Source: Shinella zoogloeoides
Lineage (GTDB): Bacteria > Pseudomonadota > Alphaproteobacteria > Rhizobiales > Rhizobiaceae
Length of the DNA stretch: 64,000 nt
Reading direction: 5' to 3'
NCBI RefSeq assembly: GCF_033705735.1
Contig: NZ_CP131130.1
Coordinates: 1,801,001 to 1,865,000 of the forward strand
Within the stretch, counting starts at the first letter, position 1, and each line of letters starts with the position of its first letter. The notes below the pieces were generated by a model. The model made no database searches, had not been told where the DNA came from, and saw only the letters and a list, made by a program, of their open reading frames with translations. Positions 53,425-62,060 of the stretch are shown piece by piece. The translations under genes were made by a program, and so were the position numbers.

Positions 53425-53804
53425 CAGCGTGCCACCGATCCGGTTTGGATTGCGTCCGTGCCCGAGGCAGGTTTCTTGGCCTTGGCGACCTTGTCTTCCG
53501 GCAGCGCCGGCAGTTCGGCGGTCGGCATCGGCAGCTCGCTCGGCCGGGCGAGCTGGGTCGATTCCGTCGGCACGAGCTTCAGGTCGCTTTCGAAGATCTT
53601 GACGAGGCGGTTGAGGCGGTTGGGCTGCGTCAGCAGCGCCCAGTCGGCCTTGAGGAGGTCGATCGTGTCCTCCTCCAGCTTGATCTCGGCATCGAGCTTG
53701 CGCACCTCCTCGAGCTTGTTCTCGGCCTGGTGCTTGATCGAGTAGGTGACGGTGGCTGCAGCGGTCATGACGGCGATCATCACGACATCAAGGGTACGGA
53801 ACAT
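53424..53804 (-). CDS. ftsL: Cell division protein FtsL-like
   Basis: This small bitopic protein of 126 residues has one membrane helix at the N-terminus (about 5-24), a periplasmic coiled coil (about 25-60: NKLEEVRKLDAEIKLEEDTI) and a low-complexity Pro/Lys tail. The segment DWALLTQPNRLNRLVKIF matches the FtsL C-terminal motif. Position between rsmH and ftsI supports the call. FtsL links FtsQ to FtsWI. The ATG at 53804 is preferred over a GTG one codon earlier. Confidence 0.88.
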   Translation of the reverse strand: MFRTLDVVMIAVMTAAATVTYSIKHQAENKLEEVRKLDAEIKLEEDTIDLLKADWALLTQPNRLNRLVKIFESDLKLVPTESTQLARPSELPMPTAELPALPEDKVAKAKKPASGTDAIQTGSVAR

Positions 53805-53807
53805 CAC

Positions 53808-54833
53808 TCAGCTTCCCATCTTCTCGAGGCCGGCAAGGTTGGGCAGGTTGAAAATGGACAGGTCATCCGTCCCGGCGGGGGCGCTGGTGCGCTCGCCCGC
53901 TCTCAGCTTCGCGGACCGGGCGCGCGGGTTGACCGCACTCTCCTCGTCGCTGGCGGCCACCATAGGGCGCCCGACTGGTGCGAAGGTTGCCGCCCTGTCG
54001 TGAACCTCCGGCAGATGGCGCGAGCCCGCCGCCTTGCCGGAGCGATCCTGGAAGAATTTCTTGACGATGCGGTCTTCCAGCGAATGGAAGCTGACGACCA
54101 CCAAGCGGCCGCCCGGCTTGAGGGCGCGTTCGGCGGCGATCAGCGCACGGGCAAGCTCGCCCAGTTCGTCGTTGACGAAGACGCGCAGCGCCTGGAAGAC
54201 GCGCGTCGCCGGATGGATCTTGTCCTTGGCCTTGCGCGGCGTCGTCAGCTCGATGAGGTTGGCGAGCTGGCGCGTCGTGGTGAAGGGCTCTTTCTCGCGC
54301 GCCTTCTCGATGGCGCGGGCGATGCGGCCGGCCTGCTTCTCCTCGCCGAGGAAGCCGAAGATGCGGATGAGGTCGGAGACCTTGGCGCGATTCACCACAT
54401 CGGCCGCCGAAACGCCGGAGGCGGACATGCGCATGTCGAGCGGCCCGTTCTTCTGGAAGGAGAAGCCGCGGTCGGCCTCGTCGATCTGCATGGAGGAAAC
54501 GCCGATATCGAGTACGACGCCATCGAGCCCGCCCGCGGGCGCGTGGCGCGCGAGATCGGAAAAGCGCGAATGGACGAGCGTGAGCCGGCCGCCGGAGGCC
54601 TCTACGAGCCCCTGCCCGCCGGCAATGGCCGTCGGGTCGCGGTCGAGGCCGATGACGCTCGCGCCCTCGGCAAGGATCGCGGACGTATAGCCGCCTGCGC
54701 CGAAGGTGCCGTCGAGGATGACTTGACCGGGCTTGGGCTGGAGCGCCTCGATGACCTCGGAGAGAAGAACCGGAATGTGACGGACCGATCCGCCATCGGC
54801 ATCAGAAGAACCTCCGCCAAGATCCGCCGCCAT
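53808..54833 (-). CDS. rsmH: 16S rRNA m4C1402 methyltransferase
   Basis: RsmH (MraW) methylates C1402 of 16S rRNA. The 341-residue product begins with [15 protein letters not shown], followed by the SAM loop [29 protein letters not shown] and [14 protein letters not shown]. The ATG at 54833 fits the family start; the open frame further upstream only overlaps mraZ. It lies 14 bases after mraZ. Confidence 0.97.
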   Translation of the reverse strand: MAADLGGGSSDADGGSVRHIPVLLSEVIEALQPKPGQVILDGTFGAGGYTSAILAEGASVIGLDRDPTAIAGGQGLVEASGGRLTLVHSRFSDLARHAPAGGLDGVVLDIGVSSMQIDEADRGFSFQKNGPLDMRMSASGVSAADVVNRAKVSDLIRIFGFLGEEKQAGRIARAIEKAREKEPFTTTRQLANLIELTTPRKAKDKIHPATRVFQALRVFVNDELGELARALIAAERALKPGGRLVVVSFHSLEDRIVKKFFQDRSGKAAGSRHLPEVHDRAATFAPVGRPMVAASDEESAVNPRARSAKLRAGERTSAPAGTDDLSIFNLPNLAGLEKMGS

Positions 54834-54847
54834 TCCGATTCTCCGTC

Positions 54848-55288
54848 TTACCCCGAGCCCGGACCTCGCGTCCTGAACTCTTCCCGGGCGGCCGCCTGCG
54901 TGGCTTGAAATGTCTGCGGCGCCCAAAGCTGAAAATGATCCGCCCGACCGACAAAGGTCACCTCCGCGGTGATGCCCGTATAGTCCCGAATGAAATCCGT
55001 GACCGGCAGGCGCCCCTCCGAATCGAGCTTCATGAAGACGCCGCCCCCGTGAATGAGGAGCGACATCCGGTTGGCCCTCGGCGAAAAAGCATCCTCGCTG
55101 GCGATCTGGCGCTCGAAACGATCGAGCAGATCCAGCCCGCCGACGCTGATCGCCGGAAACATGAAATCCTGGAAGCAGTAAAGTTCCCGGATGTCGCGCT
55201 GCGACAGGACGGAACGAAATGCCGAAGGAACGGAAACCCTCCCCTTGGCATCGATCCTGTTTGTCGCATTCGACAGGAACCGGTTCAT
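54848..55288 (-). CDS. mraZ: Transcriptional regulator MraZ
   Basis: MraZ is the AbrB-like DNA-binding regulator of the dcw operon. The 146-residue product has two SpoVT/AbrB-like halves: [18 protein letters not shown] and, in the second half, [19 protein letters not shown]. MraZ forms large rings that bind direct TGGGN repeats. Four such repeats with 10-bp spacing stand about 180 bases upstream at 55468-55502. It is the first gene of the cluster. Confidence 0.95.
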   Translation of the reverse strand: MNRFLSNATNRIDAKGRVSVPSAFRSVLSQRDIRELYCFQDFMFPAISVGGLDLLDRFERQIASEDAFSPRANRMSLLIHGGGVFMKLDSEGRLPVTDFIRDYTGITAEVTFVGRADHFQLWAPQTFQATQAAAREEFRTRGPGSG

Positions 55289-55467
55289 GACGCGATACAG
55301 CCGCTTCCCAAGCCGGAGCACTGTGCATCCACCCCGGCATCACCAACACAACACAACGCGCACGAACCAGCCCTGATGCAACGCATGCGCGCCGCACCGT
55401 CCCCAGCCGGTTTGCCTCAAAGCTTTGCGATGATCGGACGCTCATGCGTCCTCGTGCAGTATGGTTC

Positions 55468-55502
55468 TGGGATAACATGGGACCACATGGGCGTCAATGG
55501 GA
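55468..55502. promoter_or_regulatory. MraZ operator: four TGGG direct repeats with 10-bp period
   Basis: TGGGA (55468), TGGGA (55478), TGGGC (55488) and TGGGA (55498) recur exactly every 10 bases on the plus strand, opposite to mraZ transcription. This matches the described MraZ site (TGGGN units separated by five bases), with four copies rather than three. A TTGACG -35-like box on the minus strand at 55529-55534 places the array just downstream of the promoter; the -10 is weak. Confidence 0.75.
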
Positions 55503-55706
55503 AGAGACCTCTTACCCGCTGTTCAGACCGTCAAATGTTTATAAGGCGTTAAGTTTAACAAAAGGTTAGGAACGACCCGCCAACGCCTTGAATCTGCACG
55601 CGCAAAAACGCCGCGGGCGCGCATTCCGGCACGCCGCACGCATGGCGCGAACGCCCGTGATTCCAGCGCGTTGGCGGCATCGAAAAATTCATGCCTGAAA
55701 GGAAGA

Positions 55707-56107
55707 TTTTGCCAGTTGGCCTGTAAGCCGGGTTCTGTATGGCTCCGGCTTTCGCCGGAACGTGGCAGCCATTCATCTGGGACCGGACTTGCGCCCGGCC
55801 TCTTGCAACCCACCCGGATGACCGGCCCGGAAACAGGCTGAACCGCTTGCGCGGTTCGCGTCATCCCTATTCGGTTTTGCTCCCGGTGGGGTTTACCTTG
55901 CCGTCCATGTCGCCATGGCCGCGGTGGGCTCTTACCCCACCCTTTCACCCTTACCTTCCGAGGAAGGCGGTTTGCTTTCTGTGGCACTTTCCCTGGGGTC
56001 GCCCCCGCCGGACGTTATCCGGCACCGTGTTTCCGTGGAGCCCGGACTTTCCTCACCCTGCGGCCTTTCGACCCTTGCAAGGCGCGGCTGCCCGGCCAAC
56101 TGGCAGG
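55707..56107 (-). ncRNA. rnpB: RNase P RNA
   Basis: This is the catalytic RNA of RNase P, about 400 nt, bacterial type A. The ends pair as P1: TGCCAGTTGGCC (56105-56094) with GGCCAACTGGCA (55721-55710). The 5' part holds GGGCAGCCGCGCC and the universally conserved GAGGAAAGUCCGGGCUCC, the centre has ACAGAAAGCAAACCGCC, and the 3' end reads ACCCGGCUUACAGG. It lies between an FAD oxidoreductase gene and mraZ on the same strand. A short U-containing stretch follows; no clean terminator stem is evident. Confidence 0.96.
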
Positions 56108-56144
56108 GGCTGACTAGCCCATGACGGGCCGAAACACCATAGGC

Positions 56145-57326
56145 TCAGCGAAAATGAACCGCGAAATCGGTGGCATAGTCCGGCTCGTCGAGCCGGCCGC
56201 GAATCAGAAGGTCCGCGCCGATGCGGCCGATCTCGTCCGAACTCTTGGCCGCCGCCCCGTTGCCGCCGGTCAGAAGCGCGATCCGCTCGCCGCCGACGAA
56301 GCCGGCATAGGGATAGCCGTGCACGGTGAATGTCGTCACGCATGGCGCGGAGACGAGACGCACCGGATCGAGATCGGGAATGGAGCGGGCCAGCAGACGC
56401 TTGAGATGGGCGATGGCTGCCGGATTGCCCTCCCCGCGGAACCAGTCGGCGATCGCCGGCTCCTCGGCGATCTCGATATCCGTCGGGTCGCCGCCGATCT
56501 TGAGATAGGCGTGCCCGTCCGGATAGACGATGGGCGGCAGCAGGTAGAAATGCTCGGACGGATCGGCGCTTTCGTCGATCCATGACGGCATGGCCGCAAA
56601 GGCCTCCGCCTGCAGCAGTGAAAGCTGGGCCAGCACCACGGTCCGCGCCTTGACGGTAAGCTTCGGCACCCTGGGCAGCAGCCCCGGCGCCCGCGAAAAG
56701 CCGCCGGTCGCGACCAGCACGCGCCCGCCGGTGACGGCTTCGCCCGATCGCAGCGCCACCGATGCATGGCCGCCCGCGTCCTTCACGGAGACCACATCGT
56801 CAGAAATGGAGACGCCGCCCGCCTTTTCCATGCAGATGACCTGCGCGGTGACGAGCTTGCGCGGGTCGATATAGCCAGCGCCCTTCGCCTCGAAGACGCC
56901 CGCCGAACGTTCCGGCAGCGAGAACCATGGAAAATGCGCGCGCAGTCCCGCCCGGTCCAAGAGGGGCGCATCGAGGCCGTAGCGCGTAGCGACCGCCGCG
57001 ACGGACGAGACGAAGTCCCCATCCGCATGGCCGCTGATCAGGCAGCCCGTCTCGCCGTAGAAGGCGATGCCGCTCTCTTCCTCGATTTCGCGGTAGCGGG
57101 CGATGGAGCGGTTGGCGAGCAGCGCCCAGTCGCGATCCTGGTCGATCGTGCGGGTGATGCGGCCGCTGTCATAATGGCTGGCGAAGACACCGTCATGCGC
57201 CTTCCAGTCCGCCGGTTCGCCCCGGCCGACGAGCGCCACCGAAGCGCCCGTTCGGGAAAGGTGCCGCGCCGCCGCCGCCCCCATCATGCCCCTGCCCACG
57301 ACGACGAAATCGAAATGCCGAACCAT
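56145..57326 (-). CDS. FAD-dependent oxidoreductase (DAO / monomeric sarcosine oxidase-like)
   Basis: This flavoprotein of 393 residues is of the D-amino-acid oxidase superfamily. The N-terminal dinucleotide-binding motif is VVGRGMMGAAAARHL, VLVATGGFS is the second Rossmann motif, and GYPYAGFVGGERIALLTGGNG is the C-terminal FAD-binding segment. It most resembles the sarcosine oxidase/N-methyltryptophan oxidase group, which oxidises N-methyl amino acids. The usual cysteine for covalent FAD near the C-terminus is not obvious. The ATG at 57326 has GAGG six bases upstream. It stands alone. Confidence 0.85.
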   Translation of the reverse strand: MVRHFDFVVVGRGMMGAAAARHLSRTGASVALVGRGEPADWKAHDGVFASHYDSGRITRTIDQDRDWALLANRSIARYREIEEESGIAFYGETGCLISGHADGDFVSSVAAVATRYGLDAPLLDRAGLRAHFPWFSLPERSAGVFEAKGAGYIDPRKLVTAQVICMEKAGGVSISDDVVSVKDAGGHASVALRSGEAVTGGRVLVATGGFSRAPGLLPRVPKLTVKARTVVLAQLSLLQAEAFAAMPSWIDESADPSEHFYLLPPIVYPDGHAYLKIGGDPTDIEIAEEPAIADWFRGEGNPAAIAHLKRLLARSIPDLDPVRLVSAPCVTTFTVHGYPYAGFVGGERIALLTGGNGAAAKSSDEIGRIGADLLIRGRLDEPDYATDFAVHFR

Positions 57327-57394
57327 GCTCACCCTCGTTCTTCAGCGATGGCATAGCATGGCGGCGCACCGAATCCAGCCCGGCGGGCCGGGCC

Positions 57395-58045
57395 TCAATC
57401 GATATAGCTCAGCACCTTGCCGCAATAGCGCTTGGAAACCGGGTTCATGCGCTTGGCACCATGGCCGGCATTGTATTTCAGGATGGTGCCGCAGGTCGTG
57501 CCGCCGCCGAGGTCATGCGCCATGGCGAGGTACTTCATGCCGAACTTGATGTTGGTCTCGGGATCGAACAGGCCCTTGGCGCTGCCGCGATAGCCCATCA
57601 TGCGCGCCGTCGCCGGCTTGATCTGCATCAGGCCGATTTCGCCGGCGCTGCCGCGGGCCCGCGGATTGAAATTGCTCTCGACACGGACGACGGCATGGGC
57701 GAGATCGACCGGCACGCCATAGGTCTTCGCATAGGTCTGGATGAGGCTGGAATAGCTGGCCGCCTGGACGCCGGTCTTCAGCGGGTTCTCCGCCTTCGGA
57801 TAGCCGGTGGTGCTCTTGAAGGTCTTCAACTGGCCGACGACGACGCCGTTCCTGTCGGCCGCCGCCTTGCGCTTGCTACGCTTGGCCGACACCTTCCGGG
57901 TCTTCTGATTGCTCCCGGCCTTTTCCGCCTTGGACGATTTCACCAGCGCTCCGCGATGATCGCCGGAAGCGGCATGCGCCATGCCGGCGGAAAAAACGGA
58001 CACGCAAAGGCAGGCCGCGCTGATGGCAGCAAGTAGTCTTCTCAT
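57395..58045 (-). CDS. Secreted lytic transglycosylase (SLT domain)
   Basis: This periplasmic murein hydrolase of 216 residues has a signal peptide (cleavage after GMAHA, about 25), a Lys/Arg-rich linker (30-70) and a C-terminal SLT domain. The catalytic Glu is in VVRVESNFNPRARG, followed by GEIGLMQIKPATARMMGY, FDPETNIKFGMKYLA and LKYNAGHG. Such enzymes cleave the glycan chain to 1,6-anhydro-MurNAc ends. It shares its catalytic domain with the lipoprotein encoded at 62061-63011. Confidence 0.9.
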   Translation of the reverse strand: MRRLLAAISAACLCVSVFSAGMAHAASGDHRGALVKSSKAEKAGSNQKTRKVSAKRSKRKAAADRNGVVVGQLKTFKSTTGYPKAENPLKTGVQAASYSSLIQTYAKTYGVPVDLAHAVVRVESNFNPRARGSAGEIGLMQIKPATARMMGYRGSAKGLFDPETNIKFGMKYLAMAHDLGGGTTCGTILKYNAGHGAKRMNPVSKRYCGKVLSYID

Positions 58046-58245
58046 CTAGTTTCAGTCTCCAAAAGGCGCAAAGGCAGAGCCCTGGCCCGCGGCAATCCAA
58101 GCCGCGCACCCTGCGCAAACGTCTCGATCCTCATTGATCGCGGTCAGGCCCTGACCGCATGCTGCGCTGCAATGAACGCAGCCGGAAAGAACATGCCCAA
58201 TCGGGTCAGGATGTGGCGAAGCGGTAAACTTCTGTTACAGACCGT

Positions 58246-58274
58246 AATATTCGAATATAAGAATGGGCTGTCAA
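58246..58274 (-). promoter_or_regulatory. Candidate promoter of the lytic transglycosylase gene
   Basis: On the minus strand a perfect TTGACA (58269-58274), a 17-base spacer and AATATT (58246-58251) form a good housekeeping promoter. The -10 overlaps a 12-bp palindrome ATATTCGAATAT (58247-58258). The start codon is about 200 bases downstream, so a long leader is implied. Confidence 0.5.
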
Positions 58275-59035
58275 ACACCCAGCAGCGGCAGCGTTGAAAG
58301 CAGCCGATGCAGCGTATCGATGGTCGAGAAATCGGCGATGCCGTCGACCTGCGCGGGCCGGAAATGACGCTGGAAAGCGGCGACGGCACCCTCCGTCTTT
58401 TCCGAATAAATCCCATCGATTTCAATGCCGTAGCCGTAGAGCGACAGCATGGTCTGCAGCGCCTCGACGGGCTGGCCCGCATCCCCGCGCTGGAAGAAGC
58501 GACCGCCAGCGACCGGCGTGGGCTCGACCCAATGCCCGACTCCTCCGGCATGAAGGCGCCCCCAGGGGAATTTTTCACCCGGATCGACCTTGCGGACGGG
58601 GGCCACATCGCTGTGCGCCAGCACCCGTTCGGGGGCGATACCCCACCTTTCGCCACAATCGAGACAAAGTTCGACGACCGCCCGTATCTGCGCGTCCGGG
58701 AAATCCGGCAGCCCGCCGGGGTGCCCGGCATTGACGATCTCGATGCCGATGGAGGCCGAGTTGATGTCGGTCTCGCCCTTCCAGAAGCTCTTGCCCGCAT
58801 GCCAGGCACGATCCGCCTCCCGGACGAGCTGCTCGACGCGGCCGTCCTCGTGAACGAGGTAATGACAGGAAACCTCGCTTTCCGGCGCGCGAAGCCATTT
58901 CAGCGCGCCTTCAGCCGTTTCCATGCCGGTATAATGCAGGAGGATGATGTCGGGGGAGCGCCCGCCCGCCCGTTCGCCGAAATTCGGCGACGGCGCGGCG
59001 GAGGCGCCGGAATAGTCACATGTGAATGCGCTCAT
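58271..59035 (-). CDS. N-acetylmuramoyl-L-alanine amidase (Amidase_2 plus peptidoglycan-binding domain)
   Basis: This 254-residue amidase cuts the bond between MurNAc and the stem peptide. The N-terminal Amidase_2 domain (about 25-165) has the zinc ligands in IILLHYTGM, VLAHSDVAP (His) and VDPGEKFPW (Asp). A C-terminal three-helix peptidoglycan-binding domain (about 180-250; LQTMLSLYGYGIEIDGIY) follows. No signal peptide is seen, which fits a cytosolic AmpD-like recycling enzyme or a non-classical AmiD. The ATG overlaps the stop of the djlA-like gene by four bases. Confidence 0.9.
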   Translation of the reverse strand: MSAFTCDYSGASAAPSPNFGERAGGRSPDIILLHYTGMETAEGALKWLRAPESEVSCHYLVHEDGRVEQLVREADRAWHAGKSFWKGETDINSASIGIEIVNAGHPGGLPDFPDAQIRAVVELCLDCGERWGIAPERVLAHSDVAPVRKVDPGEKFPWGRLHAGGVGHWVEPTPVAGGRFFQRGDAGQPVEALQTMLSLYGYGIEIDGIYSEKTEGAVAAFQRHFRPAQVDGIADFSTIDTLHRLLSTLPLLGV

Positions 59036-59772
59036 GCAGCGCAGCGTTCCTTCTCGATCGCCTCATAGGCAGCGTTGAGCGCGGCCATGCGGTCGTTCGC
59101 GATCTGATGGAACTCGGCCGGCACGCCACGCGCCACCAGCCTATCAGGATGGTTCTCGGAGGCAAGCACCCGGTAACGCTTGCGGATCTCGGAAAAATCG
59201 TCGCTGGGCTTGACGCCGAGCACCTTGTAGGGATCGCGCCCGCTGATATGGACGTGGCGCGCCGTGATCTGCTCGAAGCGCTCCTCGGCCATGCCGAAGA
59301 TTTCCGCCACGCGGACGAGGAAGGCCATCTCGTTCTCGTGGATCAGCCCGTCCGCCTTGGCGATATGGAACAGGCCGTCGACGATATCCTCCAGGATCGG
59401 GCAGTTCTTCTCGCAGGAGACGCACAGCGCCTTCATCTTCTCCGCATAGGCCTCGTAGCCGGAAACGTCCTGCCGCGCGAGGTTGTACAGCCGGGCGACA
59501 TTGGCCGCCTGGTTGTCCGGATACTTGAAGATGTCCTTGAAGGCGTCCACCTCGGCGGTCGTGACGACGCCGTCGGCCTTCGCCATTTTGGCCGAAAGCG
59601 CGATCATCGCGACGGAAAAGGCGACCTGCCTGCGCGTCTCCGGATCGCCCTCGAAGAGCGTCCGCACGGCTTCCACCACGCCGGACAGAACATTGCTGGC
59701 GGCATCGGAGACGATGCCGACGAGACGGTCCCATACGGCACTGACGAAGCAACTGGGGGAGTTCTGGAACAT
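59032..59772 (-). CDS. DjlA-like co-chaperone (TerB plus J domain)
   Basis: This 246-residue protein has a TerB-like helical domain (about 45-165; AKADGVVTTAEVDAFK, then IAKADGLIHENEMAFLVRVAEIFGM) and a C-terminal DnaJ domain (about 180-245; DPYKVLGVKPSDDFSEIRKRYR with the HPD motif in SENHPDRL). It should stimulate DnaK. Unlike E. coli DjlA it lacks an evident N-terminal membrane helix, although the first residues are moderately hydrophobic. Translational overlap with the amidase gene suggests joint expression. Confidence 0.87.
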   Translation of the reverse strand: MFQNSPSCFVSAVWDRLVGIVSDAASNVLSGVVEAVRTLFEGDPETRRQVAFSVAMIALSAKMAKADGVVTTAEVDAFKDIFKYPDNQAANVARLYNLARQDVSGYEAYAEKMKALCVSCEKNCPILEDIVDGLFHIAKADGLIHENEMAFLVRVAEIFGMAEERFEQITARHVHISGRDPYKVLGVKPSDDFSEIRKRYRVLASENHPDRLVARGVPAEFHQIANDRMAALNAAYEAIEKERCAA

Positions 59773-60011
59773 AAGGTGATCTTGAGCAGACAATTGCAGG
59801 GAAAGCAAGGCAGGAAATACCCGGATGACAAAATTTTGATGCCCCTCAATAAGTGGATGCATCCGATTTTCCGGCACCGTGATTTTCGCCTGTGGAGCAC
59901 AAAAGACAATCCGTCACAGAACGCGGATAAGTTCGCCGCGCCGTTTCCCTTCCGGGGATTCTGCGCTAGACAACCCGCACCATCGAGACGAGCTGAAGCC
60001 GAGGAGGAAAC

Positions 60012-61226
60012 ATGGCCAAGCAGAAAGTCGCAATGCTGACCGCAGGCGGACTGGCGCCCTGTCTGTCGTCCGCCGTCGGAGGCCTCATTGAGCGCTACAG
60101 CGACGTCGCACCGGAGATCGAGCTCGTCGCCTACCGCTCGGGCTACCAGGGCCTGCTGCTTGCCGACCGCATCGAGATCACCCGCGAGATGCGCGAGAAG
60201 GCGCCCCTCCTCCACCGCTATGGCGGCTCGCCCATCGGCAACAGCCGCGTGAAGCTGACGAATGCCGCCGACTGCGTAAAGCGCGGCCTCGTCAAGGAAG
60301 GCGAGAACCCGCTGCGCGTCGCCGCCGAGCGCCTCGCCAAGGACGGCATCACCATCCTCCACACCATCGGCGGCGACGACACCAACACGACGGCGGCCGA
60401 CCTTGCCGCCTATCTCGGCGCCAACGGCTACAACCTCACCGTCGTCGGCCTGCCGAAGACGGTCGACAACGACGTCGTGCCGATCCGCCAGTCGCTCGGC
60501 GCCTGGACGGCCGCCGAAGTCGGCGCCGGCTTCTTCGACCATGTCAGCAACGAGCAGAGCGCCGCGCCCCGCACCCTCGTGGTGCACGAGGTGATGGGCC
60601 GCCATTGCGGCTGGCTCACCGCCGCCACCGCCCGCGCCTATATCCAGAAGACCAGCGGCAACGAATATGTCGAAGGCTTCATGATGAACACGCAGCTGAA
60701 GAACATCGACGGCCTCTACCTGCCGGAGATGGACTTCAACCTCCAGGCCGAAGCCGAGCGCCTCAGGGCCGTCATGGACCGCACCGGCTTCGTCACGCTC
60801 TTCGTCTCGGAAGGCGCCTGCCTCGACGCCATCGTCGCCGAGCGGGAAACGGCCGGCGAGACCGTCAAGCGCGACGCCTTCGGCCATGTGAAGATCGACA
60901 CGATCAATGTCGGCAACTGGTTCTCCAAGCAGTTCGCCGCCCTGCTCGGCGCCGAGCGCTCCATGGTGCAGAAGTCGGGCTATTACGCCCGCTCCGCCCC
61001 CGCCAACCGCGACGACCTGCGCCTCATCCAGAGCATGACCGACCTTGCCGTCGAAAGCGCGCTCAACAAGGTCTCGGGCGTCACCGGCCACGACGAGGGC
61101 CAGGGCGGCAAGCTGCGCACCATCGAGTTCCCGCGCATCAAGGGCGGCAAGCACTTCGACACCTCGGCGAAATGGTTCGGCGAGGTGATGGCCGTCATCG
61201 GCCAGAAGTGGAAGCCGGCAGCCTGA
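60012..61226 (+). CDS. Pyrophosphate-type 6-phosphofructokinase
   Basis: This 404-residue phosphofructokinase converts fructose-6-P and a phosphoryl donor to fructose-1,6-bisphosphate. The motif TIGGDDTNTT has Asp at the position that is Gly in ATP enzymes, and PKTVDND carries the Lys found in PPi-dependent enzymes; both point to pyrophosphate as donor, a reversible reaction. VMGRHCGWL is the sugar-phosphate motif. GAGGAAAC precedes the ATG at 60012. Fructose-6-P is also the end product of the amino-sugar route at 6-12 kb. Confidence 0.92.
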   Translation: MAKQKVAMLTAGGLAPCLSSAVGGLIERYSDVAPEIELVAYRSGYQGLLLADRIEITREMREKAPLLHRYGGSPIGNSRVKLTNAADCVKRGLVKEGENPLRVAAERLAKDGITILHTIGGDDTNTTAADLAAYLGANGYNLTVVGLPKTVDNDVVPIRQSLGAWTAAEVGAGFFDHVSNEQSAAPRTLVVHEVMGRHCGWLTAATARAYIQKTSGNEYVEGFMMNTQLKNIDGLYLPEMDFNLQAEAERLRAVMDRTGFVTLFVSEGACLDAIVAERETAGETVKRDAFGHVKIDTINVGNWFSKQFAALLGAERSMVQKSGYYARSAPANRDDLRLIQSMTDLAVESALNKVSGVTGHDEGQGGKLRTIEFPRIKGGKHFDTSAKWFGEVMAVIGQKWKPAA

Positions 61227-61266
61227 GCGCAGCGGGCTTGACGCCAGAAATTTGCAATGGCTTGCT

Positions 61267-61297
61267 CCCCGGATCGACCATCGATCCGGGGAGTTTT
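61267..61297 (+). terminator. Hairpin with U-tail that also covers the lysE ribosome site
   Basis: CCCCGGATCGA (61267-61277) and TCGATCCGGGG (61281-61291) form a perfect 11-bp stem with a 3-base loop, followed by AGTTTTC. It is 40 bases after the phosphofructokinase stop, so it looks like that gene's terminator. The 3' arm GGGG plus AG is also the only ribosome site for the ATG at 61299. Confidence 0.75.
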
Positions 61298-61298
61298 C

Positions 61299-61928
61299 AT
61301 GTCCTTCGACCATTGGCTTGCCTTCGCCGCCGCCTCCGCCGTCATGCTCGCCATTCCCGGGCCGACGATCCTCCTCGTGATCTCCTACGCACTCGGCCAC
61401 GGAAGGCGGACGGCGGGCGCGACCGTCGCGGGCGTGGCGCTCGGCGATTTCACCGCCATGACCGCCTCCATGCTCGGCCTCGGCGCGCTGCTCGCAGCCT
61501 CCGCGGCCATCTTCACCGTTCTCAAATGGGTGGGTGCGGCCTATCTCGTCTGGCTCGGCATCAAGCTCTGGCGCGCGCCCGTGACGATCGGCGCGGAGGG
61601 CGAAGCCCCGGCGGAGGAAAAACCCTTCCGCATCTTCGCCCACGCCTATGTCGTCACGGCGCTGAACCCGAAGAGCATCGTCTTCTTCGTCGCCTTCCTG
61701 CCGCAGTTCCTCGACCTCTCGCGGCCCGTCCTGCCGCAGATGGCGATCTTCGAGGTAACCTTCCTGGTACTCGCGACGCTGAACGCTTTTTCCTATGCGC
61801 TGCTCGCCTCCGCGGCCCGCAAGACGATCCGCAAACCCTCGGTCCAGAAGATCGTCAACCGCACCGGCGGAACACTGCTGATAAGCGCCGGACTGCTGAC
61901 GGCAAGCCTCAAGCGCGCGGCCGCCTGA
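61299..61928 (+). CDS. LysE/RhtB-family exporter
   Basis: This is an inner-membrane amino acid exporter of 209 residues with about six helices. The family start FAAASAVMLAIPGPTILLVISYALGHG is cited in part as AIPGPTILLVISYALGHG; GAAYLVWLGIKLW and NPKSIVFFVAFLPQFLD are further RhtB-group motifs. The substrate is probably a neutral amino acid or homoserine lactone-like compound and cannot be told. Its ribosome site is inside the 3' arm of the preceding hairpin. Confidence 0.9.
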   Translation: MSFDHWLAFAAASAVMLAIPGPTILLVISYALGHGRRTAGATVAGVALGDFTAMTASMLGLGALLAASAAIFTVLKWVGAAYLVWLGIKLWRAPVTIGAEGEAPAEEKPFRIFAHAYVVTALNPKSIVFFVAFLPQFLDLSRPVLPQMAIFEVTFLVLATLNAFSYALLASAARKTIRKPSVQKIVNRTGGTLLISAGLLTASLKRAAA

Positions 61929-62060
61929 GGCAAGGCGAGCGCTGCGGGTTGCCGCTTGGCGCCTGATCGGTTATGAGCGGGGCACGGCCACGGCCGGTTG
62001 ATTTGCAAAAGCATGGGCGTTCCGGCGCCCGCGCACCCCGGCAAACCGAGAGCGACGACC

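Noticed and set aside
55561..55705. A terminator for rnpB in the GC-rich palindromic stretch before mraZ
   Set aside because: GCGTGC/GCGCGC pairings followed by GTTTTT exist, but the stem is imperfect and far from the RNA end, so it was not called.
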